The translations under genes and the position numbers were made by a program. DNA of 64,000 nucleotides from Dromiciops gliroides (taxonomy: Eukaryota; Chordata; Mammalia; Microbiotheria; Microbiotheriidae): the NCBI RefSeq assembly GCF_019393635.1, contig NC_057862.1, positions 266,800,441 through 266,864,440 on the forward strand, in the 5' to 3' direction. Shown here piece by piece: positions 31,236-41,690 of the stretch. Positions within the stretch are counted from its first letter, which is position 1, and each line of letters starts with the position of its first letter. The notes beneath the pieces were generated by a model. It searched no databases. It was given only the letters and a program-made list of their open reading frames with translations, and had not been told where the DNA came from.

Positions 31236-34200
31236 CTGAAAAAAGAAGAATAAACTCTTGAGAATAAAGTCATTTTGAACAGCTTTTTGAAAGACAGATG
31301 AATTCCTGATGGCAGCCGTGCAGCTGGGGTTTTTTTGGTTTTATTTTGTTTATTATTATTATTATTATTATTTTTGGTGAGGCAATTTGGTTACATGACT
31401 TGCCCAGGGTCACAAAGCTAGTAAGTGTCAAGTGTCTGAGGCCAGATTTTAACTCAGGTCCTCCTGAATCCAGGGCCGGTGCTCTATCCACTGCGCCACC
31501 TAGCTGCCCCTATCATGCAGGGGGGTTTTTTTGTTTTTTTTGTTTTTTGTTTTGTTTAGTGAGGCAATTGGGGTTAAGTGACTTGCCCAGGGTCACACAG
31601 CTAGTAAGTGTCAAGTGTCTGAGGCTGGATTTGAACTCAGGTACTCCTGAATCCAGAGCTGGTGCTCTATCCACTGCACCACCTAGCTGCCCTATCATGC
31701 AGTTTTAAAAAGAATTAAGTTCTGTGCTTTTATGAGCATTTTCTCAAAATTAAAATATAAAATGTGATTAAAGTTCATGAACTAACTAAATCTCCACCTT
31801 TATATCAACTGCAAGGTGTTTAGATGTCACTTCCATTGCATATGCAAAAAATTTTTTAAAAATGGTTTACGGAAATAAGATGGTAGTATTTTTTAAATTG
31901 CTGCAAATATTTTAAATTTGCCAAAAAAACAAAACAAAAATCTTACCATTATTAAGAATAAAAATACAACCCTTTAGGCCATGTTTTAGAACTTTATTCT
32001 AGGAAAGGGCATGTTTATGCTCCCAAATCTACTGAAAGAATTCTGTGGATAGTTTTTTGAATTTTTTAAAAATTAAGACAATGTATCACAGATTTAAAGT
32101 TGAAACTGACCTTAAATGAGGCTGAGAGAGATTTACTGAATTGCCAAAAGTTACTCAAATAGCAAGGAGTAGAGCCAGTATTTGAACCTAAATCTTCTAA
32201 TTTTGAACCTACTGCCCTTTCCACTGTATCTTGGTGACAACTGGCTGGTCTTTAGAAAACTGTTTGCTAGGAGAGCATGGTGAATCCTGGGCCCTTTCCA
32301 GGATTCCAAAACCATGGAGTGAAGTTACAACATTCTCTGGGTCCTAGCTAATAATTATTGGCAATTATTGGTAACATCTTAGGAGTTGCTACCAAAAAGT
32401 ATAGCTCATTTTACCTCTTACTAGAATTCTAAAACTAGCTTGATGAATATTTTTTGTTTCAAATGTATACACAAAAGTTATAACTGATAACTTCAAATGA
32501 AGTACCTAAACAATCAATTTGTAAGATTTTTTTTTTATTAACATTTTCTTTGTTTTTTTTTTTGGTGAGGCTATTGGGGTTAAGTGTCTGAGGTCTGCCC
32601 GTGCTCTATCCACTGTGCCGCCTAGCTGCCCCTGTAAGATTTTTTTAAACTCTGTTTTCTTTTGTTGAGTCATTTTTCAGTGGTGTCCAACTCTTCATGA
32701 ACCCAAAATCAGGAAGATGAATCTTCCTGACTTCAGCACCCCACCCCCATCCCCCTTATATCTCCCCCAACTCAGTCTTGACAAGAATTTAATTATGTAT
32801 GAAGAACAGCTAGGTGGTAAAACAGATAAAGCACCAGCTCTGGAGTCAGGAGGACCTGAGTTCAAATTTGGCCTCAGACACTTGACACTTCCTAGCTGTG
32901 TGACCCTGGGCAAATCACTCATTGCCCTGCAAAAAACAAAACAAAAAATGTCTAATCTACCCAAAGTTGGTATTGTTTCTGCCACAGAATACTTACAGTT
33001 TTCCCAGTTGCTTTCCTCTGCATTCATCACTCACAACAACATCTTCTACTCTTCCTCTCTGTGAAAATATTTGTACTTGTGTTTAGTTAAAAAAAAAGGA
33101 ACCTTTTGTTTAATAAATCATCATGTGAACATAGTCATTACTGACACTATTTTGAAGAGAAATGCATATTGTTAGAAGCTTGTATGTACAGTTTTATGTA
33201 CTTTTGTCTCTAATATTCCTGGAAGCAGAATACTGCCAGTATACTGTATTTTGGAAAGAGGAATTTGGAATCAGAGATCCTGGGTTCAAATTCCAGCTCT
33301 GCTATTTATGACGTGTGACCTTGGGCAAATTGCTTAACCTTTCTGGGCCTAAATGATTTCTTTATAATCATATAAAGATGCCTTGTTTAGGGGGCAGCTA
33401 AGTGGTGCAGTAGATAGAGCCCTGGATTCAGGAGGACCTGAGTTCAAATCCAGCCTCAGACACTTAACACGTACTAGCTGTGTGATCCTGAGCAAGTTAC
33501 TTAACTAACCCCAATTGCCTCACCAAAAAAAAAAAAAAAGATGCCTTGTTTAGCACCAATGCACCTTTAAAAAAAGCAATAATTTAGTCATAAGTTTGCT
33601 CACAGAACTCACAGAACCCAGCAGCCATGTGCCGTCATCTTGAGCCTGCCATCTTGTTCCCACTTCTGTCCTTGAATTCAGGTGCAATTTACTTAAGCTC
33701 AGGAACTCTCCTCAGAACCATTAATCAATACTTTAAAATTGATAAGGCTTTTGGAAAAAGTATTGCAACAAGTAGAGTAACAGTTCCCAGTTGAGTATTC
33801 CAGATACTTGCTTCTAAGACTTCATGTACATGACTTGATCTTTTTCTTTACCCAATTTTGAGTTTTTTAGGCTAATTAGTCTTTACTGACATTGCTCCAT
33901 GCTTGCTTTTCTTTGTATTTATCAGCATACACTATGACCAACTTCAATTGTTACATAAAATTTTGCTGTCTTTAGGGACTAAAAATTTTTCAAAGGAAAC
34001 AGATTTTTGTAACTTTTTTTTTGCAGGGCAATGGGGGTTAAGTGACTTGCCCAGGGTCACACAGCTAGTAAGTGTCAAGTGTCTAGAGCCAGATTTGAAC
34101 TCAGGTCCTCCTGAATCCAGAGCCAGTGCTTTATCCACTGTGCCACCTAGCTGCCCCCTCTATAGCTGTTTTTTTAACATTATTAGTGTTTAAATGTATC

Positions 34201-36915
34201 TGTCCCACATTGTCAAGGAATGTCAAGCCTTGGTTGGAATAAGAGAAGCATACCTTTGCACATGAATGGATGAATTTATGTTCTATTATCAGAGTAGCTG
34301 TAGCAACAATCTGCCCTATAGTGACATCTTCTACAACTGTAACATAATAATCCCCTGATTTCCTCATGTGTTCAAATGATCCTGTAGGAATAGGAAAAGA
34401 TATCATTATATAGTAGGTGTATAACTTTAGTAGCTCACAGAACCTTTAAATTAGTGGAGGAAAAAAATCATATATATTATGAAAAATGACCTAGAGATTG
34501 AGAAGAATTATACTCCAGTCTCAAATGGAGATAACATTTTAAAAAATATTTTAGAACAAAGACCTATTGTTTTTTGATAAGGCAATGACAGTATTCAGAT
34601 TCAGTGGAACCACTGCTATATCTATATAGCATGAGAAACTTCCCAAGACAGGGTAAGGATTGCATAAAAACAGAGATAGAGAGATTTATCAGTCATCTTT
34701 GTCATATTTCAACTTTAGACTAAGGTAAGCCATACCTACTAAATAAATAACTTCACTAATTTTTCTATTTATGTCTTCCCAATTTTGCCAAATGTGTGCA
34801 CAATGGGCAGAACAAAACCCACAAAGACAACTTGACTTATCTTCCCTTTATTCCTTTTCAAATAACAAAGACAGGCAGATGTGTACTCACTCATAAATTG
34901 CTCAGGACTGACCACTCCAGTTTCTGTCAGCTGACCAAGTACCTTAAAAAATCCTAGTTCGGAAAAATAAATTTCATATAAAATGACTTTTTTTGGAGCA
35001 AAGGTGCATCTAGGAAGAAACTAAAACATAGTTCTGTTTTTACAAATAATCACTCTTCTTCCTCCACCCCACCCCAAACTCCCCCCAAGAAACCACAAAT
35101 GCATTTGTGTCATGCATCTCAATTGGCAATATTTTTTTTAAATAGCATCTATATTTTTCAAGAAATGAAATATAAATGGATTACATTCATAAATGACACC
35201 AATTATCACACAATACATGACTAGTTACCCATGAATTTATGGCAAAATATCTAAAACACAGAAACTGCTTTTAAAAACAAACATGCGGGGCAGCTAGATG
35301 GTACAGTGCATAGAGCACTGGCCCTGGATTCAGGAGGACCTGAGTTCAAATCCGGCCTCAGACACTTAACAATTACTAGCTGTGTGACCCTGGGCAAGTC
35401 ACTTAACCCCAATTGCCTCACTCACACACACACACACAAAACAAACATGCTTTTTCCCAAAGGACAATTTTTTTTTTAATTTTTGTAGCCATAAGAATAG
35501 ACCTCATCAAAACTCATTCTTCAGCTTTAGGTTGGAAACATTTAAAACTTTTAAGGTTCATGACAACCATTTTGCCCTAGGTTTAGATTTTTTTATTTTT
35601 TGCTTAATTTAGTGAATGAAAACAATTTTTGTATAATCGCTTTCACTTTACATAAGATTTCTCCACAATGTGGCTTATCTGAGAAAAATATTATTGGAGG
35701 AAAAGTAGAAAGAAGACCTTGTCTACTTAGTAATTTCCTATATCCTGAAAAGAGAGATCAAAGTGCTTATAAGTAAGCTATTTCAAGGGGAGACAGAAGT
35801 AAAAAGTGATGATGGTATTCCTCCCAGCAGAAAGAAAATCTGGAGAATACAGGATGAGAAAAGGTGAATCTCTACCATTCCTCCTGAATTATCTTCATTG
35901 TGTCTAATTTATTTAATGTTGAACACAGTATTGAAACACATATATTTAAATAAAGATGAAAAAATACATGATAAACATTAACTTTAGATCTTAATTAACC
36001 TTAAATCCCATCATCTACATCAATTCTAATTGGCTTTCCAGTTTGGAACTATGCCCAAAGAGCTATGGAACTGTGAATACCCTTTGATCCCAAAGACATC
36101 CTCAAAAAGAGAAAAAGACTTCTTTGTACAAAAAATATTTCTAGCAGCTCTTTTGGTGGTGGCTAAGAACTGGAAATCAGAGGAATGCCCATCAATTGGG
36201 GAATGGCTAAACAAGCTGTGGTATATGATGATGATGCAATATTATTGTGCAATAAGAAATGACAAGCAGGATGATTTCAGAAAGGTCTGGAAAGACTTAT
36301 ATGAACTGATGTATAGTGAAGAGAGCAGAACCAAGAGAACACTGTTTGATGAAGAACTGTGAAAGACAACTATTCTCAACAATACAATGATCCAAGACAA
36401 TCCCAAAGGAGTAATGATGAAACATACTATTCGCCTCCAAAGAAATGGTATTGATGGAACACAGACTGAAGCATGCTATTTTTCACCTCTTCTTTCATTT
36501 TTTCTTTTATTCAAGTTTTCTTAAATAAAATGACTAACATGGTAATGTTTTACATAATTGCACATGTATAACCTATATCTGATTCCTCTCCCCCCTCCCT
36601 AAGGTGGTAAGCAGGGAGAAAAGGAGGGATAAAAATTGGAACACAAAACTATAAATAAAAATGTTGTTTACTTTTAAAAAATTCTAATTGGCTTTCATTA
36701 GTACAAATAAGAGAATAAACCAATTCAAGTTATGATTAATAAATGTGAAATTAATCAATACCTCTGTTTAGATCTGCAGTACAAAGAGGCCTCAAAACCA
36801 AACCATCTCCTGGGTGTGTTGGGGAAATGGCTGGGGAAAATGTTGCAGTATTCTGGCTCCAGTCCACCTCTTTCAATAGACTTGGGTCAAACATAGGTGT
36901 TTCATCAGGCTTCAT
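31088..36915 (-). CDS. GNPNAT1: GNPNAT1, glucosamine-6-phosphate N-acetyltransferase (complete coding region)
   Basis: Join on the minus strand of 36915-36762, 34953-34891, 34381-34254, 33058-32997 and 31235-31088: 555 nt, 184 residues plus stop, the same length as human. The enzyme transfers acetyl from acetyl-CoA to glucosamine 6-phosphate, a step toward UDP-GlcNAc. The N-terminus [19 protein letters not shown], the core [12 protein letters not shown], the acetyl-CoA-binding GNAT segment [20 protein letters not shown] and the C-terminal [16 protein letters not shown] are all visible. All splice sites are GT-AG with consistent phase and no break. The start ATG lies two bases inside its exon, behind a non-coding first exon in the CpG island. 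The gene converges on STYX. Confidence 0.97.
31348..31510 (-). mobile_element. WSINE-type SINE (first of a head-to-tail pair)
   Basis: Minus copy with an ATT-repeat tail (31346-31370), about 110 bp upstream of GNPNAT1 exon 6 on its strand. Directly followed by another copy. Confidence 0.92.
31521..31692 (-). mobile_element. WSINE-type SINE (second of the pair)
   Basis: Minus copy flanked by TATCATGCAG at 31511-31520 and 31693-31702, so it is a separate insertion next to the first. T/G-rich tail. Confidence 0.94.
31703..32094. other. GNPNAT1 intron 5, unidentified
   Basis: AT-rich intron DNA with no repeat or gene I can name. Confidence 0.35.
32095..32240 (-). mobile_element. MIR SINE
   Basis: Reversed MIR pattern: gctgagagagatttactgaa, then ggagtagagccagtatttga, then cctttccactg. 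Confidence 0.6.
32535..32632 (-). mobile_element. WSINE-type SINE with internal deletion
   Basis: Minus copy lacking about 60 internal bases, flanked by TGTAAGATTTTTTT on both sides. Confidence 0.88.
32805..32947 (+). mobile_element. WSINE-type SINE
   Basis: Plus copy, somewhat diverged (gtggtaaaacagataaagc), ending about 50 bp from the donor of GNPNAT1 exon 5. Confidence 0.9.
32997..33058 (-). CDS. GNPNAT1: GNPNAT1 exon 5 (acetyl-CoA-binding segment)
   Basis: Acceptor ttttcacag, donor gtaagt. Encodes [20 protein letters not shown] plus two bases of Leu. The RGKQLG stretch is the pyrophosphate-binding turn of GNAT motif A. On the opposite strand the sequence also reads as an open frame, which is only a shadow. 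Confidence 0.95.
33230..33375 (+). mobile_element. MIR SINE
   Basis: Shows atcctgggttcaaattccag, then gtgtgaccttgggcaaattg, then tttctgggcct: a well preserved MIR. Confidence 0.75.
33391..33538 (+). mobile_element. WSINE-type SINE
   Basis: Plus copy flanked by AAGATGCCTTGTTTAG on both sides, inserted at the end of the MIR. Lacks a few bases in the middle. Confidence 0.95.
34012..34157 (-). mobile_element. WSINE-type SINE
   Basis: Minus copy, close to consensus, about 100 bp downstream of GNPNAT1 exon 4 on its strand. Confidence 0.93.
34254..34381 (-). CDS. GNPNAT1: GNPNAT1 exon 4 (residues 73-115)
   Basis: Acceptor tcctacag, donor gtatgc. Encodes [19 protein letters not shown], then [17 protein letters not shown] and IHSCAK. 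This is the central beta-sheet of the acetyltransferase, 128 nt long. Confidence 0.96.
34891..34953 (-). CDS. GNPNAT1: GNPNAT1 exon 3 (residues 52-73)
   Basis: Acceptor aactag, donor gtgagt. Encodes (G)[20 protein letters not shown] and the first base of the next codon (63 nt). It matches the first helices of the GNAT domain. Residue 73 reads Arg where human has Lys. Confidence 0.93.
34954..35286. other. GNPNAT1 intron 2, unique part
   Basis: AT-rich intron sequence; no gene or repeat recognised apart from a C-rich stretch near 35060. Confidence 0.35.
35287..35437 (+). mobile_element. WSINE-type SINE
   Basis: Plus copy flanked by AAAACAAACATGC; its tail has turned into an (AC)n run at 35412-35428. 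Confidence 0.94.
35438..36023. other. GNPNAT1 intron 2, unidentified
   Basis: AT-rich intron sequence without recognised gene or repeat. Confidence 0.35.
36040..36677 (+). mobile_element. 5'-truncated L1 insertion (ORF2 C-terminus and 3' UTR)
   Basis: Flanked by the duplication ATTCTAATTGGCTTT (36025-36039 and 36678 onward). A 110-codon frame (36030-36362) reads [20 protein letters not shown] and [20 protein letters not shown], the L1 ORF2 C-terminus. The long intact frame suggests a younger copy. Confidence 0.92.
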
Positions 36916-36917
36916 GA
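36762..36917 (-). CDS. GNPNAT1: GNPNAT1 exon 2 (first coding exon, residues 1-51)
   Basis: The acceptor is read as cattgcag on the minus strand; two 5' UTR bases then precede ATG (36915-36913). Encodes residues 1-51, beginning [11 protein letters not shown] and ending CTADLNR plus one base. The donor is gtattg. It is a variable N-terminal extension before the acetyltransferase fold. Confidence 0.95.
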
Positions 36918-37080
36918 CTGCAATGAGGAATGAAAATGAAGTAGTAATTTATACAAAGAAATTTTGTCTCAGAAAAAAATGTTTCTGAAGGGCAAAGAAA
37001 CTCTTGAATAATATAAAAAAAGTAATCAGTGAAATTTAAGTTTTTAAAAGGTATAATGAAATAAAATAAAAGGTATGATG

Positions 37081-37222
37081 GGGGGGTAGCTAGGTGGTGC
37101 AGTAGATAAAGCACCAGCCCTGGATTCAGGAGAACCTGAGTTCAAATCCAGCCTCAAACACTTGACACTTACTAGCTGTGTGACCCTGGGCAAGTCACTT
37201 AACCCTCATTGCCCCGCAAAAA
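37081..37222 (+). mobile_element. WSINE-type SINE, copy 1 of a cluster of three
   Basis: Plus copy preceded by AAAAGGTATGATG. It lies in GNPNAT1 intron 1, about 165 bp upstream of exon 2 on the gene's strand. Confidence 0.94.
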
Positions 37223-37258
37223 TTTTAATTTTAATTTTTTTTAAAAAAAGGTAAGATG

Positions 37259-37404
37259 GGAGGCAGCTAGGTGGCACAGTGGATAGAGCACTGGCCCTGG
37301 ATTCAGGAGGACCTGAGTTCAAATGTGGCCTCAGACACCTAACACAGCTGTGTGACCCTGGGCAAGTCACTTAACCCTCATTGCCCTGCAAAAAAAAAAA
37401 AAAA
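37259..37404 (+). mobile_element. WSINE-type SINE, copy 2 of a cluster of three
   Basis: Plus copy bounded by AAAAAGGTAAGATG on both sides; it lacks about 10 bases before tagctgtg. Confidence 0.94.
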
Positions 37405-37415
37405 AGGTAAGATGA

Positions 37416-37569
37416 GGGGCAGCTAGGTAGGTGGTGCAGTAGATAGAGCACCAGCCCTGGAGTCAGGAGTACCTGGGTTCAAATCCGGCCTCAGACACTT
37501 AACACTTACTAGCTGTGTGACCCTGGGCAAGTCACTTAACCCCAATTGCCTCACTTTAAAAAAAAAAAA
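37416..37569 (+). mobile_element. WSINE-type SINE, copy 3 of a cluster of three
   Basis: Plus copy with a small head duplication (taggtaggtggtg), preceded by GGTAAGATG and followed by AAAGGTATGATGG. Confidence 0.94.
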
Positions 37570-37689
37570 AAGGTATGATGGCAGTTTAGTAATTTTGGCT
37601 TCTCAATTCTATATGCCAGTACATATATAGATACATAGAACCTTTAAAACGATCTCACATTTATATTAGAGTTAGCAAAGTATTTTATA

Positions 37690-37860
37690 TATATTATTTA
37701 ATCTGATTCCCACAACAAACCTGTAATATAGATACTACTATTATCACAATTTTACACATAAGGAGGAGAGGTTAACTTGCTCAGGGTCACATACTGCTAG
37801 TATCTGAAGAGGGATAAGAACCTAAGTTTCCAATACTAACCATTATACCTGTTACTAGTT
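37690..37860 (-). mobile_element. MIR SINE
   Basis: Reversed MIR: aattttacacataaggagg, then gttaacttgctcagggtcac, then a tgctag box. Confidence 0.65.
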
Positions 37861-38321
37861 TTACATGGAAGAAATGTGTAAGGCTACAAATTTCTTTTAA
37901 AGACAGAAGATTTGCTCATGAATTGGTTTATAAAATTTCAAAGTCTCTTCCATATTCAGATATTATCAGATGTATTAGAAAAAACCTCTAAGAACCTACC
38001 TCTAACCCCTGCCCAATCCCACTAGCCCTCAGTACTATCCCATCACTATTTCTGCCTTCTCAATTTTCAATGAATCAGTTCAGTTCCACATTTTTCTCTT
38101 GCCAAACAAACTCCAATCCTGAGTTATGCCATCTTTCTTCTCACAAATTGCTAAATAGAAATGGAAGAAATAGTGAAATCATAGTCACTAAAGACAATCC
38201 TATCACATTCCTCCTTAATTGACTTTCCTATCCCATTCACCACAGCAGCTGTTCTGAACCTTTTCTTTTCAAGTCTCTTGTGCCACTTTGCCTATACCCT
38301 CTCTTCTGAGGATCTTAATTT
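37861..38321. other. GNPNAT1 intron 1, mostly unidentified
   Basis: C/T-rich sequence from about 37985 may be further L2 debris (plus strand); no gene seen. Confidence 0.35.
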
Positions 38322-38446
38322 TATTTTTTGGGGTGAGGCAATGAGGGCTCAGTGACTTGCCCAGGGTCACACAGCTAGTAAGTGTCTGAGGATGGATTTG
38401 AACTCAGGTCCTCCTGATTCCAGGGATGGTGTCACCTCGCTGCCCC
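38322..38446 (-). mobile_element. WSINE-type SINE with deletions
   Basis: Minus copy lacking part of the tail side and the tgctctatc box, flanked by AGGATCTT and AAGATCTT. Confidence 0.88.
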
Positions 38447-38639
38447 AAGATCTTCATATCTTAATCAAAAAACCCAGGACACTTGCTGAGACTTTTCTTC
38501 TTCCTCTCAATTCCTCTGATATTGTCCCACTAGCTCCTCCTTTGTACCAGTCTTTGATGAGATATCTCCCTTCTGTTCATTAAGGTCAGCACCTCCACGT
38601 GTACCCTCAATCCCATCCCAATATTTAATCTCTCCCTAA

Positions 38640-38815
38640 CTTTTTTTTTATTTGCCAATGTTTTTTTTAATTTTATTATTTTCCAGTTACATATTACATA
38701 TAAGGATAGTTTTCAACTTCTGCCCTCACTGGACTTTTCCAATTTTTTTTTTCTCTCCCCCTCCCCTTCCTCCCTCCTCCCCAAGATGGAAAGCAGTCTG
38801 ATATAGGTTGTTCTC
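38640..38815 (-). mobile_element. L1 3' UTR fragment
   Basis: Reversed L1 tail: ttttccagttacatattaca, agttttcaac, a C/T-rich run, then gcagtctgatataggtt. Confidence 0.75.
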
Positions 38816-39009
38816 CCTATCTTTTAATGCTAACTACAAATATGCTCAAGTTCTCCCACCACATCCTTTGACAACCCTGCCTAAATCTCATGATTCCTAC
38901 CACCTATTGTCCTATATCTTGCCTTCTTTTCTCAGCTAAACTTGAAAAGCTCTCTACAATAGTAACATTGATTTACTCTTATCATACTTTCTTTTAAAAG
39001 CCTCTGTGT

Positions 39010-39159
39010 AGGGGCAGCTAGGTGGTACAGTTGGATAGAGCACCACCCCTGGAGCCAGGAGGACCTGAGTTCAAACTTGGCCTCAGACACTTGACACTTA
39101 CTAGCTGTGTGACCCTGGGCAAATCACTTAACCCCAAATGCCTCACAAAAACAAAAACA
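39010..39159 (+). mobile_element. WSINE-type SINE
   Basis: Plus copy with perfect duplications AAAAGCCTCTGTGT (38996-39009 and 39160-39173). Confidence 0.95.
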
Positions 39160-39856
39160 AAAAGCCTCTGTGTCTCTCGATTCTCCTTTCTGTCTGAATG
39201 CCCCTCGGTCTCCTTTGTTGCAGCTTCATCCATGTCTCATTAATTAGGAAAGTATAAGAGGATTGCCTTGCAAAAGGTGGGGGAGGAGCTCAGTTGTGAT
39301 TAACTAGTACAAATTTATCAACCAATATTTAACAGACACCTATTATGTGACAGGCACTATGCTAAGCAATAGGGATACAAAAAGAAGCAAAAGACAGTCC
39401 CTGCCCTCAAGGAATTTACAATCTAATGTGGAAGATCACATGCCAACAAATATATACAAACTACAGACTGGATAAATAGGAAATAATTAAGAAAGGAAAG
39501 ACACTAGAATTCAGAGAGACTGGGACAGGCTTCCTGTAAAAGATGAGATTTTAGCTGAAATTTACTTAAAGGAAACCAGGGAAATCCTTAGAAGAGAGGA
39601 TTGAAGGCATGAGGGAGCTGAGAGCTGGGTTGAAGAATACATTGTGAGAAATAAAATGTAATAAGACTACAAAGGTAGGAGGGGGCTAAGCTATGAAGGG
39701 CTTTTAATGCCAAATATAAGATTTTGTATTTGTTCCAGGAGTTTGTAGGAAGTCACTGCAGTTTATTGACTGGAGAAAGTGACATGATCTGACCTGCATT
39801 TTAGGAAAATCACTTTAGTGACTGAATGGAGGATGTGGAAAGAAAAGAGGCAGGCT

Positions 39857-40009
39857 GGGGCAGCCAGGTGGTGCAGTGGATAGAGCACCGGCCCTGGATT
39901 CAGGAGGACCTGAGTTCAAATCTGGCCTCAGACAGTTGACACTTACTAGCTGTTGTGACCCTGGGCAAGTCACTTAACCCCAATTGCCTCACACCAAAAA
40001 AGAAAAAAA
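39857..40009 (+). mobile_element. WSINE-type SINE in L2
   Basis: Plus copy, near full length, followed by an A-rich tail with G interruptions. Confidence 0.93.
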
Positions 40010-40805
40010 GATCCTAAGAGGATCATTCCTAGGTTTGGAACCTGAGGGACTGGATGGCATTGTCCTATACAGTAATAAGGAAAGTATGGGGGGAAGGGAG
40101 GAAAGAGTTTAGGTGGAATGATAATAAATTCTGCTTTGGACATGCTGAGTTTGAAATCCTGTTTGAGGTGTCTGAAAAGCAGTTGAAGATGCGAGATTGG
40201 AGGTCAGCAGTGAGGTACAGTCAGGCTAGATAGGCTTAAGAATTGCCACCATATGGGAAGCTAACAGTGTCACAGGCTGCAAAGAGGTCAAGGAAAATGA
40301 CTGAGAAAAAAGGCTATGGATCTGGCAATTAAGAGATCATTGCTAACTTTGGAGAGAGCAATTTCAGCGGAATGATATGGTCAGAAGCCAGATTTTAAGG
40401 AGTTAAGAAGACAATAGATGGTCTTTTTGAGGAGTTTAGCCAAAAAAGGGCAGAAGAGACACAGGGCACCAGTTAGCAGGGATAGAAGAATCAAAAAAAG
40501 GGTTTTTTCAGGACGGAGGAGACATGGGCATGTCTGTAAGCAGTAAGCAATGAGCCAGTAGAGAGAGATTGAAAATAAGTGATAAAGTGGGAATAAACGA
40601 GGCAGCAATCTGTTGGAGGAGATGGGATGCAACGGGATTGCTTGAACAGGTTAGAGGGGTTGGCCATAGCCACCTCATCATGTGAGATGGGAGTGAATGA
40701 AAAAAAAAGTGGCAGAAGGCATCTGCCTAAGGTATAAAGAAGAGAGAATTAATGGTGAATGGCCTCAATTTTTTGTTTTTGTTTTTGTTAAAACAGGAGC
40801 AAAGG

Positions 40806-40966
40806 AGGCAGCTAGATGGCGCAGTGGTTAAAATACCAGCCCCAGATTCAGGAGGACCTGAGTTCAAATCCGGATTCAGACACTTGACACTTACTAGCTG
40901 CGTGACCCTGGGCAAGTCACTTAACCCTCACTGCCCTGCAAAAAAAGCCCCCAAAACAAAAACAAA
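40806..40966 (+). mobile_element. WSINE-type SINE in L2
   Basis: Plus copy flanked by ACAGGAGCAAAG and ACAGGAGGCAAAG; CA-rich tail. Confidence 0.93.
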
Positions 40967-41440
40967 AACAGGAGGCAAAGTTCTCAGCTGAGAGAGTGGA
41001 GTGACAAAGTCATGGGAGGTTTGAGGAGGAATGAAAAGGTTTGGAAGAGTCACTGTGGTGAATGAGACAGTGAGCTGATGAGGCAGGTGAGTGTGGACCC
41101 AGTTGAAGCAGTTGTCTGATTTTCTCTATCCTTATTCAGCCTCACATATGTAAGGAGTGAAGATGGCAAAGGATGGGAGTGAACCACAGCTGAGGCTTGG
41201 CTGGATGTAATTGGTGAAATGATACTGGATAAGGGATTCAAGAGAGAACAATGTAAAGTTGAATTGTTTAACCAAGAGGTCAAGATGGGTAAAATAGCTA
41301 GTATGGGGTAGATGGCCCGGGAGAAATGAAGAATCAATGTATTGGAGGTCATGATATGGATGAAAAAAGTAAGATTTTGTAAGGAAAATTTGGCAGAAAC
41401 TTAGATTTAGTTCCCATACAAAAAAATGTTTCAATTTTCA

Positions 41441-41690
41441 TTAAAACATGATAACAAACTCAGTCTAGAAAAAGCTCTAACAATAGACAATATTTCCAAA
41501 CCCAAGTAAGAATACCATTAAAAAACAAAATGTTTTTGCCTTCTCTGGGCCACAATTTTTTTTTATCTGTACATTTGAGTTAAGACTAGACGAATCCTAA
41601 AGTGTTTTTCAGCTCCAAATCTATATTTAAGGGTTTTTCCTTCAAGTAAAATTTTAGTGATACAATACATATTAATTATATAAAAATTAA
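41441..41690. other. GNPNAT1 intron 1 between two L2 copies
   Basis: AT-rich unique sequence; nothing recognised. Confidence 0.35.

Larger units (their letters stand above)
38447..39240 (+). mobile_element. L2-type LINE fragment (plus), with nested L1 tail and SINE
   Basis: Pyrimidine-rich L2 ORF2-like text; frames give fragments such as AKLEKLSTIV, which recalls the AKLLEKV step of L2 reverse transcriptase. Interrupted at 38640-38815 and 39010-39160. Confidence 0.5.
39290..41440 (-). mobile_element. L2-type LINE, long 3' fragment (minus)
   Basis: Begins (as its 3' end) with the reversed L2 terminus cctattatgtgacaggcact, then agtccctgccctcaaggaat. Further right come the reversed RT blocks: tcagaagccagattttaagg at 40381 and gacatgggcatgtctgtaag at 40521. 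Frames at 40381-40632 and 41050-41352 are L2 ORF2 debris. Two SINEs are nested. Confidence 0.75.

Noticed and set aside
31346-31708. 120-codon frame with a duplicated [16 protein letters not shown] peptide
   Set aside because: It is two adjacent SINEs read through in one frame; the repeat is nucleotide-level SINE identity.
32717-33064. 115-codon plus-strand frame over 33 kb
   Set aside because: Made of a SINE and the antisense of GNPNAT1 exon 5.
36030-36362. 110-codon frame ending KRTLFDEEL
   Set aside because: C-terminus of L1 ORF2 in a 5'-truncated insertion with target duplication; no promoter or upstream domain.
37081-37569. Regular direct repeats resembling an array
   Set aside because: Three serial SINE insertions with A tails, not a CRISPR or satellite array; the organism is an animal.
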